This document shows, piece by piece, positions 20,004 to 32,333 of a DNA stretch of 64,000 nt. The stretch lies in contig JACAAK010000005.1 in NCBI GenBank assembly GCA_025093985.1, forward strand, positions 868,001-932,000, in the 5' to 3' direction. The stretch's first letter is position 1; every line of letters begins with the position of its first letter. Both the position numbers and the translations under genes were made by a program. The notes under the pieces were generated by a model, which was given only the letters and a program-made list of their open reading frames with translations, did no database searches and was not told the origin of the DNA. This DNA comes from Calvatia gigantea. Its lineage: Eukaryota; Basidiomycota; Agaricomycetes; Agaricales; Lycoperdaceae.

Positions 20004-20468
20004 TTTGACTTATTATCTTGTCCGTTGTTTTTGTTGATACCGCGTGCCCAGTAGCGTTTCTACTTGTCCGAATCTGCGTTATTCGGAATTATCGTTGTCT
20101 TTCCAACCTCAGGCCCCAGACCTCTGCGCCAAATCACTCGCCGCTTCTGCTGGGAAACACCACTGCTGTTCCCAGACGCCCTCCAATGTGCATGTTCTTT
20201 TCCACCCTTGCTTGCTTGCTTTGCACCAAGTCAGCTTCACTGGTGCGTTCGCCTTTCTCAAATGTGTTGTGAACAGGAAAGTGTGGGGCACATTTTTCAT
20301 GTGAAGTCAATGTGTACTCCAACAGTACATTGGTAAGATGATTGAGTTCAAAGGCTGGTACCTTAGGAAAACAAAAGGGAACAAAGTAATACGCAGAGAA
20401 GCAAGAGCGGTGTGCAAAAAGCGAAGACGAGAGCAGATTAACGAAAGAAAAACCCCTCGTGCCACAAC

Positions 20469-22529
20469 CTATAAGTCTTCTTCCTCGTATTCATCTGACG
20501 TTGCGCCGCCATCACTGTTCCCCCGGCTCATACCTGTTACTCCATCAAATCCACCTTCAATCACAACGCAACGGTTACCTTTCTCCAACATTTCCTTGAC
20601 TAACAGATCGTCCCTTCTGCACTGTAATAGCTTGATCAACCTCTCCCTCAGCTCTGATTTGTTCCCAGCGACAGAGATATCTTTGTTTGCGGCCGAATGC
20701 GCAGTGAGATTTCTCCTCAATTCAGCGAGTGATGCTCGCCAGACATTTTCACACTCGCTAATGAGCGGTGGTTTGATGTCCACGAGGTAATAACTGGACA
20801 GGCCTTCGAAAATAGGGTATCAACTCCAATACTCAGGCACTACGAGGCGAGTAAGCTTACGGTTCAGGTAATGGCAGCAACCACTTGAAAATTCGATATT
20901 AATGACCCGTTTTTCGCGGTGGATGTCACTGGCGTAGCGGCGTAGCCCATCCATTTTGATTTCGGTTCCCCTTAATTTGAGCTGTTTCAGCCTTTTGAAC
21001 ATCAATAGAGCAGGTATAGCGTCATCGTTGATACGGGGATTTGCACCGATGGACAGATGGAGTAATGTGTGTCGATGAGAGACGAACAAAAAAACGCTGT
21101 CACAATGAGACGAGTGAGGAACGTTCTGTAAACTCTGTAAATGGAACAGAGATATTGCTTACGCTGTATTTGAAATACCAGTGCAGTATAGAGAGAGACT
21201 TCGGAGTGGGAGGTTGTGGAAATACACGACATCGTCATCTTTCAGGGAGGCAAAGTCACAATGCAAATTGGCGAGGCCAGCGAATCGCCCAGGGGGATGC
21301 AACTCTGCACAGATAGACGTCGTTAGACCCACAACACGACAAGAGTCGCGCGCGTCATACCTGGCAACAGCTCTGAAACGCGACCAAGGTTCAAGCCGTT
21401 ATGTTCATTAAGGGACGGAGACAATGAGAGATGCTGGATACTTGGGTATTTTCCGATTAAGGCCAGCAAAGGCGCGGTTAGTAATCCTAAGACACTCGTT
21501 CAGATCACCGCATATATCAACATCAAATGACACTGAACCATTCTCAGCCAAGTATCGGGCTATTGCTTGTGGCTGTTGGGCGTCGGGAGGGATTCGGATT
21601 CCCGGGGCAATCTGCTTGATTTCCTCAATGAGCCTTTCTGACTCGCCTGGATCTTTAACCGTTGGTGTTTTGGTCCTGGGTATATGCAGAAACTCGAGGT
21701 TCAGCGATGTCAAGGAAGGGGTTGGGGATGCAGCAAGTCCAGATGGGTCCAGGTGTTCGTTGGAGGAAGGCAAGTCAAACTTCAAAGACTCTCTCTTGAG
21801 CCTCACTTCAAATGATCCTTGTTCAGTTCCAGGCAGAGATTTGGCGCGCTTCGACGGTCCCCTGATATCGCTATCCTCGGAGTCGGAGGGATGATCAGAG
21901 TCTTTTCGTTTACAAGGTGGGCAGATAAGGAGACGCGAATCACGAAGGCGGCCGAACCCATTCAGGGCAGTGAGGTAGTCCCCGTTAGAGCTAAGATCTT
22001 CACTTGTCCTAGTGGTAGTCGCCGAGGCGCCATTAGTTGTGCTAGAGCCGTGGGTATTGAGAACAGTAGCAGTTTTATGTTTAGATGCGGAATGGGTTTG
22101 TTTGTCCCCAAAACCTTTTTCTTCTGAAGCGGACGAGTGTGAGGCCGCTGTGGTAGTGCTAGTATCTGAACCAGAGCTCGATCCAGAGGTCTCCCAGTCC
22201 GAGTCGTCCACGCCCTTGTCGCCAGGGTCGACACCAGGAGTATTCACAGCTCGACTTAGGAGACGTCGAAATGATTTAACAACTCGGGACGTTCGGGACG
22301 TCTGAGGGGTACCCAAGTTTAGAGCCCAGCATTGGTGCAAATTGTGGATATATGCGCGCGCAGGAAAAGAGGGACAGTAACAGGGATTCTGGACATCGAT
22401 AATCGGCTGTTTGAGATGCGGCTGCATTGAATCCGGAGGCCTGAGGGAGCGAACAGAAACTACCGAGCGATGGAAGTGGCAGAGAGAGTTAGCAATGAAA
22501 GCGGGCGGCAGTCTCCGGTAGAAAACCAT
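20469..22529 (-). CDS. Leucine-rich-repeat protein with a SAP-like C-terminal motif (hypothetical)
   Basis: A long first exon (about 22529-21408) encodes a Ser/Thr-rich, low-complexity N-terminus with acidic stretches and a possible nuclear signal (KRKDSDH, KRAKSLPG). It ends in a folded part, LNECLRITNRAFAGLNRKIP. Later exons show irregular leucine-rich repeats: FAGLANLHCDF, NLPLRSLSLY, LLHLSIGANPRINDDAIPAL and RLKQLKLRGTEI. The last exon contains SVAGNKSELRERLIKLL, which resembles the second half of a SAP DNA-binding motif, and ends EYEEEDL. The start could also be the internal Met near 22427. I do not recognise a named ortholog. Its likely role is protein-protein interaction, possibly nuclear. 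Confidence 0.6.
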
Positions 22530-22573
22530 CCATTAAGTATCCGAACCCAATATGGATAACATCCTGTAAATAT

Positions 22574-24011
22574 TCACATAATGATACAAGATTTCTTCTG
22601 CGCCTTCTTCATCCGCTTTTTCTCTTGAGCTTGTTGGTAGTGTGCCTCGCGTTCGCGCCGAACTTGCATATAGCGTTCGTGTTCGAGGCGTGCATGCTGA
22701 TCTTCCTCTTCTTGAAGCTGTTTCGCCAGTTGATGGCTTGAAATGAAAATGTTAGATTTTGGAGACTAGAACGTTTGGCCAAGTACTCACTCTACTGGAT
22801 CAACGATACCCGCAGCGATTTCAGCAGCAGTCAACGCTTCCTCTGCTGTTTGCCCGGCAAAATCTCCGCCTGCAGGGGTTGCTCGCCGGAAGTCTGCATC
22901 CACCCAAGTTGAGGAGCTCCCGTCAACGTCTTCCAAGCGTTCCCATACAATGGATGGCTCATTGAGAAATACTTGGTCCGACACCAGTGAGAATAATGCG
23001 CCGTCATCACCATTCGTCTTGTAGATTACTGAAAGGTGGGAGTTGCGGAAGAGGGCATAAAGTGTATAGGGTGTCAGCGTTTGTGCCAGGTGGAAAAGGC
23101 CATGGTAGGTTAATTGAGATGAAGTGTTCTCCAAGAACCTCCGGACAACAATCGCTGCAAATGAATACTCAGCAGCAGGTAAAAGGACTACGGGAAGATC
23201 TTACCATCTTCGATTTTTCTCCTCTGATCGTGTGTGTAATTTGTGGGGCCCATCGGTGTTTTGCTGTTGCTCCCACTGGGTTCCTCAAAACTTGTCTCTT
23301 CGAGCACGAACTTCCCATCCGTCAGATGGTCCACCTCGGCAATGAGTTGCACGGCGTGATCATAATCCTTGACACGCTGTATCACTTCTCCCTCTGCATC
23401 TTCTGGGTCGACCAACCATCCGTGAACAAGTTGTATCCCCGCCTTTTCGAATAAATCCAATTCTCCAGTTCCTTCTCCCGAAGGTCTGAATGATGTCGCG
23501 GCCGTAAAGAGAGGGTTCAAGTCCATCCCCTCTGTCCGGAATGATATGTCAGTTGGCTTCACGGACCTGCCAGGGGTAACGTACTTTGGGTATATGGCAT
23601 GATTGACAACGCAGCGGATATATCAACATCGGGAGCGCTTGTCAGGAGATATTCAGCAACTAACTGAGAGAGGAATTCATATGATACAGCCATCCGCGTA
23701 AGTGGAAGAATTTCAATGTTGCCACGTAAAATGAGAATGTTACCTAAGAACGTGTGCAAGGTTAGCATTCAGTCTCTCGGAAGGTAGTATTAGGACTTAC
23801 ATATAGCAATAAATGAGCATGGCCTGCGGGTAAGTGATTAGCTGATTCTGGCGCTCATAAATAGCCATGCTCGTCCTCACCCATTGAAATTCTGGGTAAT
23901 AATCTTATATGACTTCTTCTCTTCTCCTGGGGGCCCAAAGAGGATGTTTTTGAGGAACCAAACCTCTGCCTGTGAGGATTGGACGCTTGGTGCAGTTTCC
24001 AATTGGGACAT
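22574..24011 (-). CDS. MINDY-family deubiquitinase
   Basis: A cysteine protease that trims Lys48-linked ubiquitin chains. The start at 24011 reads MSQLETAPSVQ then EVWFLKNILFG and ITQNFNG, spliced to PCSFIAICNILILRGNI. This contains the catalytic Cys after Gly-Pro, with an intron falling between Gly and Pro. Further on are LDVNPLF-like DLNPLFTAATSFRP, LVHGWLVDP (catalytic His), YALFRNSHLSVIYK and DQVFLNEPSIVWERLEDV, all family hallmarks (MINDY/FAM63). The last exon has SHQLAKQLQEEEDQHA, a ubiquitin-binding MIU-type helix as in human MINDY1, then a Lys/Arg-rich end. All key residues are present. It is divergent with the uL30m gene (276 bp). Confidence 0.9.
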
Positions 24012-24287
24012 TCTCCGGCGGTCTTCTAATAGTTGTAATGGTAATAATCAAGAGTAGCTGAGTGAGTTGTTAGCCAGCACGGCCATTGGCCGGCAACCGA
24101 CGCCGTTGTGATCATCAAAGTATCCGGTATTGAAGTGTTGGTGACTATTTGTCACCAGTGTAACGCCAAATGGGTCAGTCGCCACTTTCCAAAAACTTTG
24201 TGACTGGAAGGCTTGTGCACAATTACAGTGAGTCTTCCAGATACCTGCTTTTGGCTCAAAGCGCTGAATTTACTATAGAAATAGACA

Positions 24288-24710
24288 ATGGCATCGCTCC
24301 CAATTTGCAGACGTGTCGCCGTCTCACGAACCTGGTGCATGCGCACACTCACAACAGCACACAGCGAGCCGACACCCGCCGCAGCCTCCGTGCCTCCAAC
24401 AATATCCTCCACAACAGAACCAGCCGAACTTACTCACTTTAAAATAACTCTCCGTCGTTCCGGCATTTCTCTCGGTGATAAGGTCAAGGGCACGCTCGAA
24501 GCACTCGGTCTTCACAAACGGCATCAAACTGTCTACCATAAACATTCGGGCGACATTGCTGGCAAGATCTTGAAGGTGAAAGAGTTGTTGGAGGTTGAGA
24601 ATGTTCCTGCGAGTGCCGTCCGAAATAAATGGGAGCAACGGCAGGAGAGGAAAGCTGTGAGAGGGTATAATGTTGTTGGAACCAAGCGGGATACATTTAT
24701 GCATGTCTAG
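24288..24710 (+). CDS. Mitochondrial large-subunit ribosomal protein uL30m
   Basis: A single-exon frame of 140 residues. The N-terminus is Arg/Ser/Thr-rich without acidic residues, as in a mitochondrial targeting peptide. The uL30 fold follows: THFKITLRRSGISLGDK, GTLEALGLHKRHQTVYHKH, then GKILKVKELLEVENVPA. This corresponds to yeast Mrpl33. It acts in the mitochondrial ribosome near the 5S-like region of the large subunit (family knowledge). It shares a short divergent promoter with the MINDY gene. Confidence 0.88.
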   Translation: MASLPICRRVAVSRTWCMRTLTTAHSEPTPAAASVPPTISSTTEPAELTHFKITLRRSGISLGDKVKGTLEALGLHKRHQTVYHKHSGDIAGKILKVKELLEVENVPASAVRNKWEQRQERKAVRGYNVVGTKRDTFMHV

Positions 24711-25555
24711 AGTCAGTTCTTTGTAAGTCGATTCACTTATTGACTATTTTCGTTCACTCAAGTTTCACTTTGTGTTTAGGCTACATAATTCTAATGAATA
24801 CATCAATATGAGACAACTCGGTTCTTGCGAAAAGTCTGCCATTGGGTTTTTAATCTTCCGAAGCCGTGAACTGCGTGATTCTGTGTAACAGGTTTCTTCA
24901 TGTATATATGGGCCTTTAACATCATGACCCCTTTCAGCACACCAACACCCATCACATTGCATCCGAATCCCATTTGTGTCCTTGCATGGAAGTGTGCGCG
25001 GGATGGAACAATGACTTCTCAACCATACTTAATGCATAGGTTGAGACGCACTTGCTAAAAAGCTAGGTTCCCCTCCATCATGCTCTGTATTGGGCACGTC
25101 TTCTGACGCCCCCAAATATCGCTTCGACCTTGATGCGATCTCAGTCTCTTGTCAAGGTCGTTTCTTGGCCAGTAGGTCAACCTTCAAATTTTCAAATTTC
25201 AGGCACATGGGGGTCTTGAATTTCGCCTGAGAATGCCACCATATTTTTCACCTTTGGACTTGAACTTCTAACTTAAAGCTTGTAAAGTTTGGAGGTTAGA
25301 ACATTGAATATATACATTGAACGGCTGTGTGACTGGTTCTAGGACCAGACACACCACCGAGGTGTTGATTAATGATCCCCAAGAACAACTCAATTTTGAT
25401 GGCGCGATGTAATATAAATAAAGTCGGACGCACCTCGTCACCCTGTCACTGACTTTGATGAGATTTGAAGCTTTCCTCTTCCACCAAACTCGCCTTCCGC
25501 ATATCGAGCCCAACGTACTGGAATCTATCCTTAACGACGCACTCGACGCGACAAG
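24711..25555. other. Intergenic, no gene seen
   Basis: About 845 bp between uL30m and the Pol delta gene. An 85-codon reverse-strand frame (24765-25022) has no recognisable motif and lies where the uL30m 3' end is expected. The right part should contain the Pol delta promoter. Confidence 0.5.
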
Positions 25556-28500
25556 ATGCCTCCAGCAGCCAAGAATAAACCTCTGGAACGGACACAGTGC
25601 GTCTCCCCGCCCTATTCAATTTCACGCAGTCTCCTCGCGTCATTGAACGTGTATCGCTCACTCAATAATTAGGACGTTGACTGATATTGAGCAAGGACCA
25701 GCTGCGAAGAAAAGGAAGCTACAAAATGGAGCGTCGTTTGCCTCCTCGCAGGGCCTACAGTCACAGTCCTCGTTCGCCGATGTGCTGGAGAGGTTGAAGA
25801 GGGAAGAAGGAACGGCAACAGGTGTGTTTTGTTTTACCGTTGAATTTTGCGCTAGGCGTTTGACACAATGTTGCAGAGGCAGAGGGTGGTGCAGATAGCT
25901 GGGCCCGCCCAACATTGGACAAGATTGACCCGGACCGAGATTCTATAAGTATGTCGAGGCTGATTACTGTGCTTTCATGTTCTGAGCGTTCGAGTAGTCT
26001 TCCAACAAATTGATGTGGAGGAGGGTGTGGATGGCAATGGTCATTTTGGCATTCGCATGTATGGAGTAACGCAGGTAGGTGTAGGCCTCCATCGCCAAGC
26101 ACATTTTGTTAACCGCCCTCGTACAGGAAGGATACAGTGTCATGACGTTGATCACTGATTTTCTACCGTATTTTTATATCGGACTTCCACGAGGCTTTCG
26201 AGAGGACGACATGAATTCCTTCAAAGAGTACTTGAATGTAATGCACATTCCATTTGGCATTGCAGTCTACTAATTCAGTGACAGAAAATTGCCGGTGGCA
26301 ACTACGTGCGGAAGATAGAGAAAGTTTCCAAACGCACGCTTTGGGGTTACAAAGGAGATGATTGGATTCCTTTCCTCAAGCTGACAATTTGCGATCCGAA
26401 GAGTCTACCAAGAATAAGAGATGAGTGCTCAATCCCTAACCTACTTGTCAGTTTAGCCTGACTGTTTTTTTTTTCTCCACGTCTCTTCGAACGCGCAGAA
26501 TGCCATTTCGAAGATCTGTTCCCAGCAGACCCTCTCCCCACCTATGAGAGCAACATTGTCTTCACTTTAAGATTTATGATCGACACAAAGGTGCTACCCC
26601 TCCATATGACCCTTTTACCTACTCACAAACCCAACAGGTGGTTGGAATGAACTGGATCGAAGTTCCTGCCGGCAAGTACAAACTCGTCACTGGAAAAGGG
26701 AAACGCTCCAACTGTCAAATTGAATTACACATGAGGTGCTTAACACGCGGATACAAACGGTCTGAAACTGACTAGCATCACAGATACGATGCCTTTATTT
26801 CACACCCACCAGAAGGCACTTGGTCGAAGATCGCTCCTCTTCGGATTCTAAGTTTTGACATTGAGTGCGCCGGTAGAAAGGGTATCTTTCCAGAAGCGCA
26901 GATGGATCCTGTTATTCAAGTCGCTAACATGGTAACACGACATGGTAAGTGCACTTAGAAACTAATCACTGGAATCTTCTGATCCTGTCATAGGCGAGGA
27001 CAAGCCATTCATTCGCAACATCTTCACGCTCAATTCATGTGCTCATATTGTCGGCTCGCAAGTGCTTTCCTTTAAAAGGGAAGACGAATTATTGCAATCT
27101 TGGCGAGATTTCGTTGAGGCGGTCGATCCGGACGTGGTTATTGGTTACAACAGCTCGAATTTTGATTTCCCTTACCTACTCGATCGAGCGAAAGCCCTTG
27201 GTGCTGATAAGTTCAATTACTTGGGTCGGTTAAAGAGTATGCATCACTGCACACTTTCTGAAAACATCTCCTGATGCTGTGAATATCAGATGTCAGGACG
27301 GAAGTCAAGAACACCCATTTCTCTTCAAGGGCATATGGTCAACGAGATTCAAAAGAAACCCCCCTTGATGGTCGATTGCAGATGGACATCCTACAATTCA
27401 TGCAACGGGAGCATAAACTGCGCAGTTATACACTCAATTCGGTCTGTGCGCAGTTCCTGGGGGAGCAAAAGGAAGATGTGCATCACTCCGTTATTTCGGA
27501 ACTGCAAAACGGAACACCGGAATCTAGGCGCCGTTTGGCGGTATATTGTTTGAAGGTATGGCGTGTCCCCTCTCTCCTGGGCGCATGATATTGATATTTC
27601 GACATCCTAGGATGCATATCTACCGCAAAGGCTCTTGGATAAGCTCATGTGCTTTGTCAATTATACGGAGATGGCGCGTGTGACAGGCGTACCCTTCAAC
27701 TTCCTCCTTGCGCGTGGCCAGAGTATCAAGGTGCTTTCACAGTTGTTCAGAAAAGCGAACGAGGAAGGTTATGTCATTCCAGCATTCAAGAATGAAGGTG
27801 AGTTCAAACTGAAGTAATTTATGTTTACCCTCTTACCTTTATCAGGTTCGGATGAGGCATATGAAGGAGCTACTGTAATTGAACCTAAGAAAGGATACTA
27901 CGACGTGCCCATTGCAACTCTGGATTTCAGTTCTCTATACCCCTCGATCATGATGGCACATAACCTGTGTTATACCACGTTACTCGATAAAGCAACCATC
28001 GATAGATTGGGACTCGTGAAAGATATCGACTACATTCAGACGCCGAACAACGGTGCGCATATTCTTTATTGTCTTCATGCAAAGATACTCATTCTTTTAC
28101 AGACCTCTTTGCAACCTCGAAAAGACGAAAAGGTCTATTGCCAACTATCTTGGAGGACCTCATTTCGGCTCGAAAGCTCGCAAAAGCGGATCTCAAAAAT
28201 GAAAAGGACCCGTTCAAGAAGGCTGTGTTGGATGGCCGACAACTGGCCCTCAAGGTGATTCGAGGGTTGCTACATACATCCCAACGATTCGCTGATTATC
28301 CCTTAGATCAGCGCAAACTCCGTCTATGGTTTTACTGGCGCAACAGTTGGCAAATTGCCATGTCTGGCAATTTCGTCTAGTGTGACAGCTTATGGTCGTC
28401 AAATGATTGAGAAGACGAAACAGGTCCGTTTTGCTTGCTTCTTTGTTGATCCGGGTATTTAAGGAGGGCCGTTATAGGAAGTGGAGGCGGAATATTGTAT

Positions 28501-30048
28501 GGCAAATGGACATGAGTATGATGCGCATGTCATTTACGGTGACACTGATTCTGTCATGGTCAAATTTGGACCGAGCGACCTCGCAAAAGTTATGACACTC
28601 GGTACGTCCTTGCCTTAACGCATTGCCACTGGTCCTAACAGGAGCACACTGCTTTTAGGAGGCGAGGCAGCTGAACTCGTCACGGCCAAGTTTATCAAGC
28701 CAATTAAGCTTGAATTTGAAAAGGTGTACTTCCCATACTTGCTCATCAGCAAAAAGCGTTATGCTGGGTTGTACTGGACCAAGGTGGAGAAATACGATAA
28801 GATGGACGCGAAGGGTATCGAGGTATGGTCTCTCACATCGTGAATGTAGTAAGATCTGATTAATGAGCGGTGATAGACCGTGCGCAGGGATAACTGTAGA
28901 TTGGTCTCGACTGTCATTCAGACGAGTCTGCATAAACTCTTGATTGACAGAAACGCTAAAGCAGCTGAAAGGTTCGTTTTCTTCGCCCTCACATAGAGTT
29001 CCGTCTTACCCGTGTACGTAGTTATGTCAAACAAACAATTGCCGACCTGCTGCAGAACAAAGTCGACATGTCCCAACTCGTGATCACCAAAGCTCTGGCG
29101 AAGACGGGTCAGTAGCAGAAACAAGAGGGTGGCTGTGATAAACCTGATATCTTCTTTCCTAGATTACGCTGGAAAGCAAGCACATGTCGAGCTCGCAGAA
29201 CGCATGAAGCAACGCGATGCTGGGTCGGCTCCTGCGCTCGGAGATCGTGTTGCCTATGTTATTGTCAAGGGGGTCAAAGGTACGTTTTCCCCTCACAGGC
29301 GCGGATAGGAGCTAGATGGAGAGTTGACCCTGTTTCTTCCGTAGGTGCTGCAGCGTATGAGAAATCAGAAGATCCCCTCTACGTGCTGGAAAACAATCTA
29401 CCGATAGATACGAAGTATTATCTCGAGAATCAGTTATCGAAACCCTTACTGAGGATTTTCGAACCTATCCTTGGAGAGAAGGCATCTTCGCTGTGTGCGC
29501 CCACCATGTCATTCCATTGACTGAATTACCGGCTGACTTTGCCCGTTGACGCACGCAGTATCTGGTGACCATACGAGGTCGATATCGATCGCCACTCCAA
29601 CAGTAGGTGGCCTTATGAAGTTCGCCGTCAAGACAGTTACGTGTCTTGGATGCAAGACCGCTCTGAAGCCAAACAACAGCGTACCTAGTGAGTGGGCTCA
29701 TTTTCTACCAGTAAGAAGCGCGGCTAATTCTTTATTATTAGATGGTGCTATTTGTAACAACTGTCGACCGAGAATTTCAGAGTTGTACCAGAAACAGGTG
29801 GGAACGACCTCGGAGCTGCAAATGCGTTTCGCGCGATTGTGGACGCAGTGCCAGAGATGTCAGGGTTCTCTGCATCAGGTTTGTTTGATTCCATGAATGA
29901 AGTATGCCATTGTGTGTCTGACGGTTTGCCCCAGGATGTCCTGTGCACGAGTAAAGACTGTCCGATATTCTATATGCGGAAGAAAGCGCAGAAGGACGTG
30001 GAAGACGCGAACTCAGTGCTGGAGCGTTTTGACGGTGAAGCTTGGTGA
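25556..30048 (+). CDS. POL3: DNA polymerase delta catalytic subunit
   Basis: The replicative B-family polymerase with 3'-5' proofreading. The start [13 protein letters not shown] is followed by many short introns. Exonuclease motifs: [17 protein letters not shown] (Exo I), [19 protein letters not shown] (Exo II), YCLKDAYLP (Exo III). Polymerase motifs: [17 protein letters not shown] (A), [18 protein letters not shown] (B, after an intron at its first residue) and [11 protein letters not shown] (C). The C-terminal CysA site (CLGC..CNNC) and the CysB iron-sulphur site (CQRC, then CTSKDC after an intron) are complete, followed by [10 protein letters not shown]. The length, about 1,060 residues, matches the family. 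All catalytic Asp residues are present, so it should be functional. It converges on the SET-domain gene. Confidence 0.96.
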
Positions 30049-30108
30049 TTCCAGGATCTCGATCCCCCAATTTCATTGATTTTTATGTCCGGCTTGATTG
30101 TTCCCGAT

Positions 30109-30125
30109 CCCCCCCCCCCGCCCCC
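30109..30125. repeat. C-rich homopolymer run between convergent genes
   Basis: Eleven C, one G, five C, in the 156 bp between the stop codons of POL3 and the SET-domain gene. On the reverse strand it is a G-rich run. The length may be unreliable in sequencing. Confidence 0.7.
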
Positions 30126-30204
30126 AAGAGGGTGACAGTGTACAATAATTCGTAAAGTAATTTACGGCATCTAGTATATCCCAGAGACTATTGGGACGAA
30201 CGGG

Positions 30205-30918
30205 TCACAACCGGCTTTGGGCTTTGGTGAGTGCCTCCCTGTCTCGTTTGACAGCCAATCCAAGGATGTATGGGTTCACGAACTTTTGAGCGTACAGTTG
30301 CAGAAGGGTGAGATACTTGGCACCACGAATATGACCCAGGCAGTTCTGTTTACAAACCTTAGCTGGGATACCATACCATTGTGGAAAACATTACCGCAGC
30401 CTTGCATTCACAGAAGAAGGGTTGGTCCATATTCCATTCTGTGCTCGGATAGAAGAAAGTTACTACTTGGCCAGGCTCGATCCGTTTGAGTGCGTAAAGG
30501 TGCCATTCGGATGGATTAGGAGAGGATAAGTTGAATGCAACGTTGGGATCACAGGAGTGGTTGACTTCGGGTCGGGGACTACTGATTAGAATGGTACCGG
30601 CCGAGGTTAGGATTAAGAGCGCGTACCGTATACGAGATCGGAGTTCAGTTCGACGTGGTCGTTGGATCCGGGGCCACATTGCAAGGAGGTGTAAGCTTTT
30701 CGACTTTGCATGAGGCGAGAAGGTTCGAGGGCTACCATAAATTCTCCTGCTTCGAAGTTCTGCAGGTAGATCAGTACATTTTGTGCAACGGTAAAAAAGG
30801 GAACGACTAGATTCACCCTTGTGGCACGTAGGCATGAATCAAATTCTCCCTCACCGAAGTCAACAACGAAAAGTTCAGGGTAAGTGGGGACATATTTTTG
30901 TCTGGAAGGCTTTGACAT
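30205..30918 (-). CDS. SET-domain protein (putative protein lysine methyltransferase)
   Basis: The start MSKPSRQKYVPTYPELF is joined over three short introns to FEAGEFMVALEPSRLMQSRKAY, VELNSDLVYVNHSCDPNVAF, VTFFYPSTEWNMDQPFFCEC and a C-terminal CLGHIRGAKYLTLLQLYAQ. The NHSCDPN motif and the FFYPSTEW strand form the core of a SET domain. The Cys cluster at the end (CEC, then C.GxIxGA) resembles a post-SET zinc site. At roughly 180 residues it is a minimal SET protein without extra domains. The substrate cannot be inferred. The stop TGA at 30205-30207 was chosen because it closes this conserved frame. Confidence 0.8.
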
Positions 30919-31512
30919 GTCCGAATACGAAATGGATTTTATCGTGAAAATCGTTTTCGATTGTCCGCCTTAATAGGCGACTTTAAATAGGGGATACTTA
31001 GGGAAAAACCGGATAAGTGAGCCGGGCTGCGAGTGCATCATATACGTGCCCCGTGGAATTAGAGGATGCGTTGTTGCAACTCGCGCTAATTATCTCACCG
31101 GAGGAGTCCATCAACAAATGGAGAGGTACCTGGAGGGTTTCAAGATCACTATGCCTCAATAATCAATTCGGCTGCAAAGGTCACAGGGTGGGATTGAGCG
31201 AGCCGCGTGGTTCATAATATTACCATATCAGCTCGCTCGTGGGTGGCATCGATGACCACGCAGTCATGGTGGCCTTCCAGAACGGTAGATTTCGAGGGGG
31301 TTTCGCCAAAATTGTCAATGGCAAAAACGCCACAGGGGAGTTTTTTCATGGCGATCGTTATCGATTTAATGGGCACCTTTCTGTACCTTTCAGATGATCT
31401 CCGGCCTGGAAAGTACGATTTGGAATACTAAGTGCAGCCTACAAGGAAAGCTGATAAATTACAGGCGCTCATACATACACGCGACGCGTCACGCGTCATC
31501 CATCCCTTCGCG

Positions 31513-31525
31513 CAAACCCTAACCC
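31513..31525 (+). promoter_or_regulatory. Telobox-like motif upstream of the eL30 gene
   Basis: CAAACCCTAACCC lies 108 bp before the eL30 start codon. AACCCTAA boxes are known in ribosomal-protein promoters of many fungi, bound by Tbf1-type factors. Two ACGCGTC repeats just upstream (31484-31497) are a further possible site. Function here is inferred from sequence and position only. Confidence 0.6.
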
Positions 31526-31632
31526 CGTAAAACTATACAGCTCCATCACCCGCCCATCCACACAGAGCGTTGGTGGATAGATTATTCTTCAAGGCCAACG
31601 TCAAGACACACCTCACATCACCGCAATCCGCA

Positions 31633-32159
31633 ATGGCCCCCACCAAGAAGTCCAAGGCAGCAAAGAGCAGCGAGTCTATCTCCGCGAAGCTCGCCCTTGT
31701 CGTCAAGTCGGGCAAGTACAGCCTCGGCTACAAATCTGCTCTCAAGTCGATGAGGAATGGCAAAGGTGTGTATGCTTCGTTCCCTATCATTTCGGGGACT
31801 GGAGCGTGAGGCTGAGAAGGTCCCTTGGGCTGACGTTTTTATTTTATTTTCTTCCTTGTGTTGCTTGCTCGGTCTTGGATGCGGTTAGCCAAGCTCGTGC
31901 TGATTGCTGGCAATTGCCCTCCTCTACGGAAATCTGAACTCGAGTACTATGCTATGCTCTCCAAAACTACTGTTCACCACTTTGCCGGAACAAATGTTGC
32001 GCTTGGTACTGCTGCTGGAAAGCTGTTCCGTGTCGGGTGCGTCTTGATTATTCTTTCATGAGTTTACTTAATTACTGATTGCGTCTGTTTAGTGTTATGA
32101 CCGTCATCGACCCTGGAGACTCTGATCTCCTCAACTTCACTGAGGGTAACACTGCTTAG
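31633..32159 (+). CDS. RPL30: 60S ribosomal protein eL30
   Basis: Three exons (31633-31765, 31889-32036, 32093-32159) join to 115 residues, the usual eL30 length. Sequence landmarks are [60 protein letters not shown] and DPGDSDLL. It is a structural protein of the cytosolic large subunit. The 5' region has a telobox-like motif and pyrimidine-rich stretches typical of ribosomal-protein genes. Intron borders are GT-AG. Confidence 0.97.
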
Positions 32160-32333
32160 ACGCACACAAAAATACTTCGTTGTTTGGTATCATATGCACG
32201 CATTTCTCTTCATATGTGTTCTACCAGCAATATGAATCCATGTCGTGTTTACTTTCGAGGATACTCTACACTTGGGTATAATTGACCAAGTATCAAGAAT
32301 AGCAAGTGTCAGTATTACCGCTGGTAATTAATC

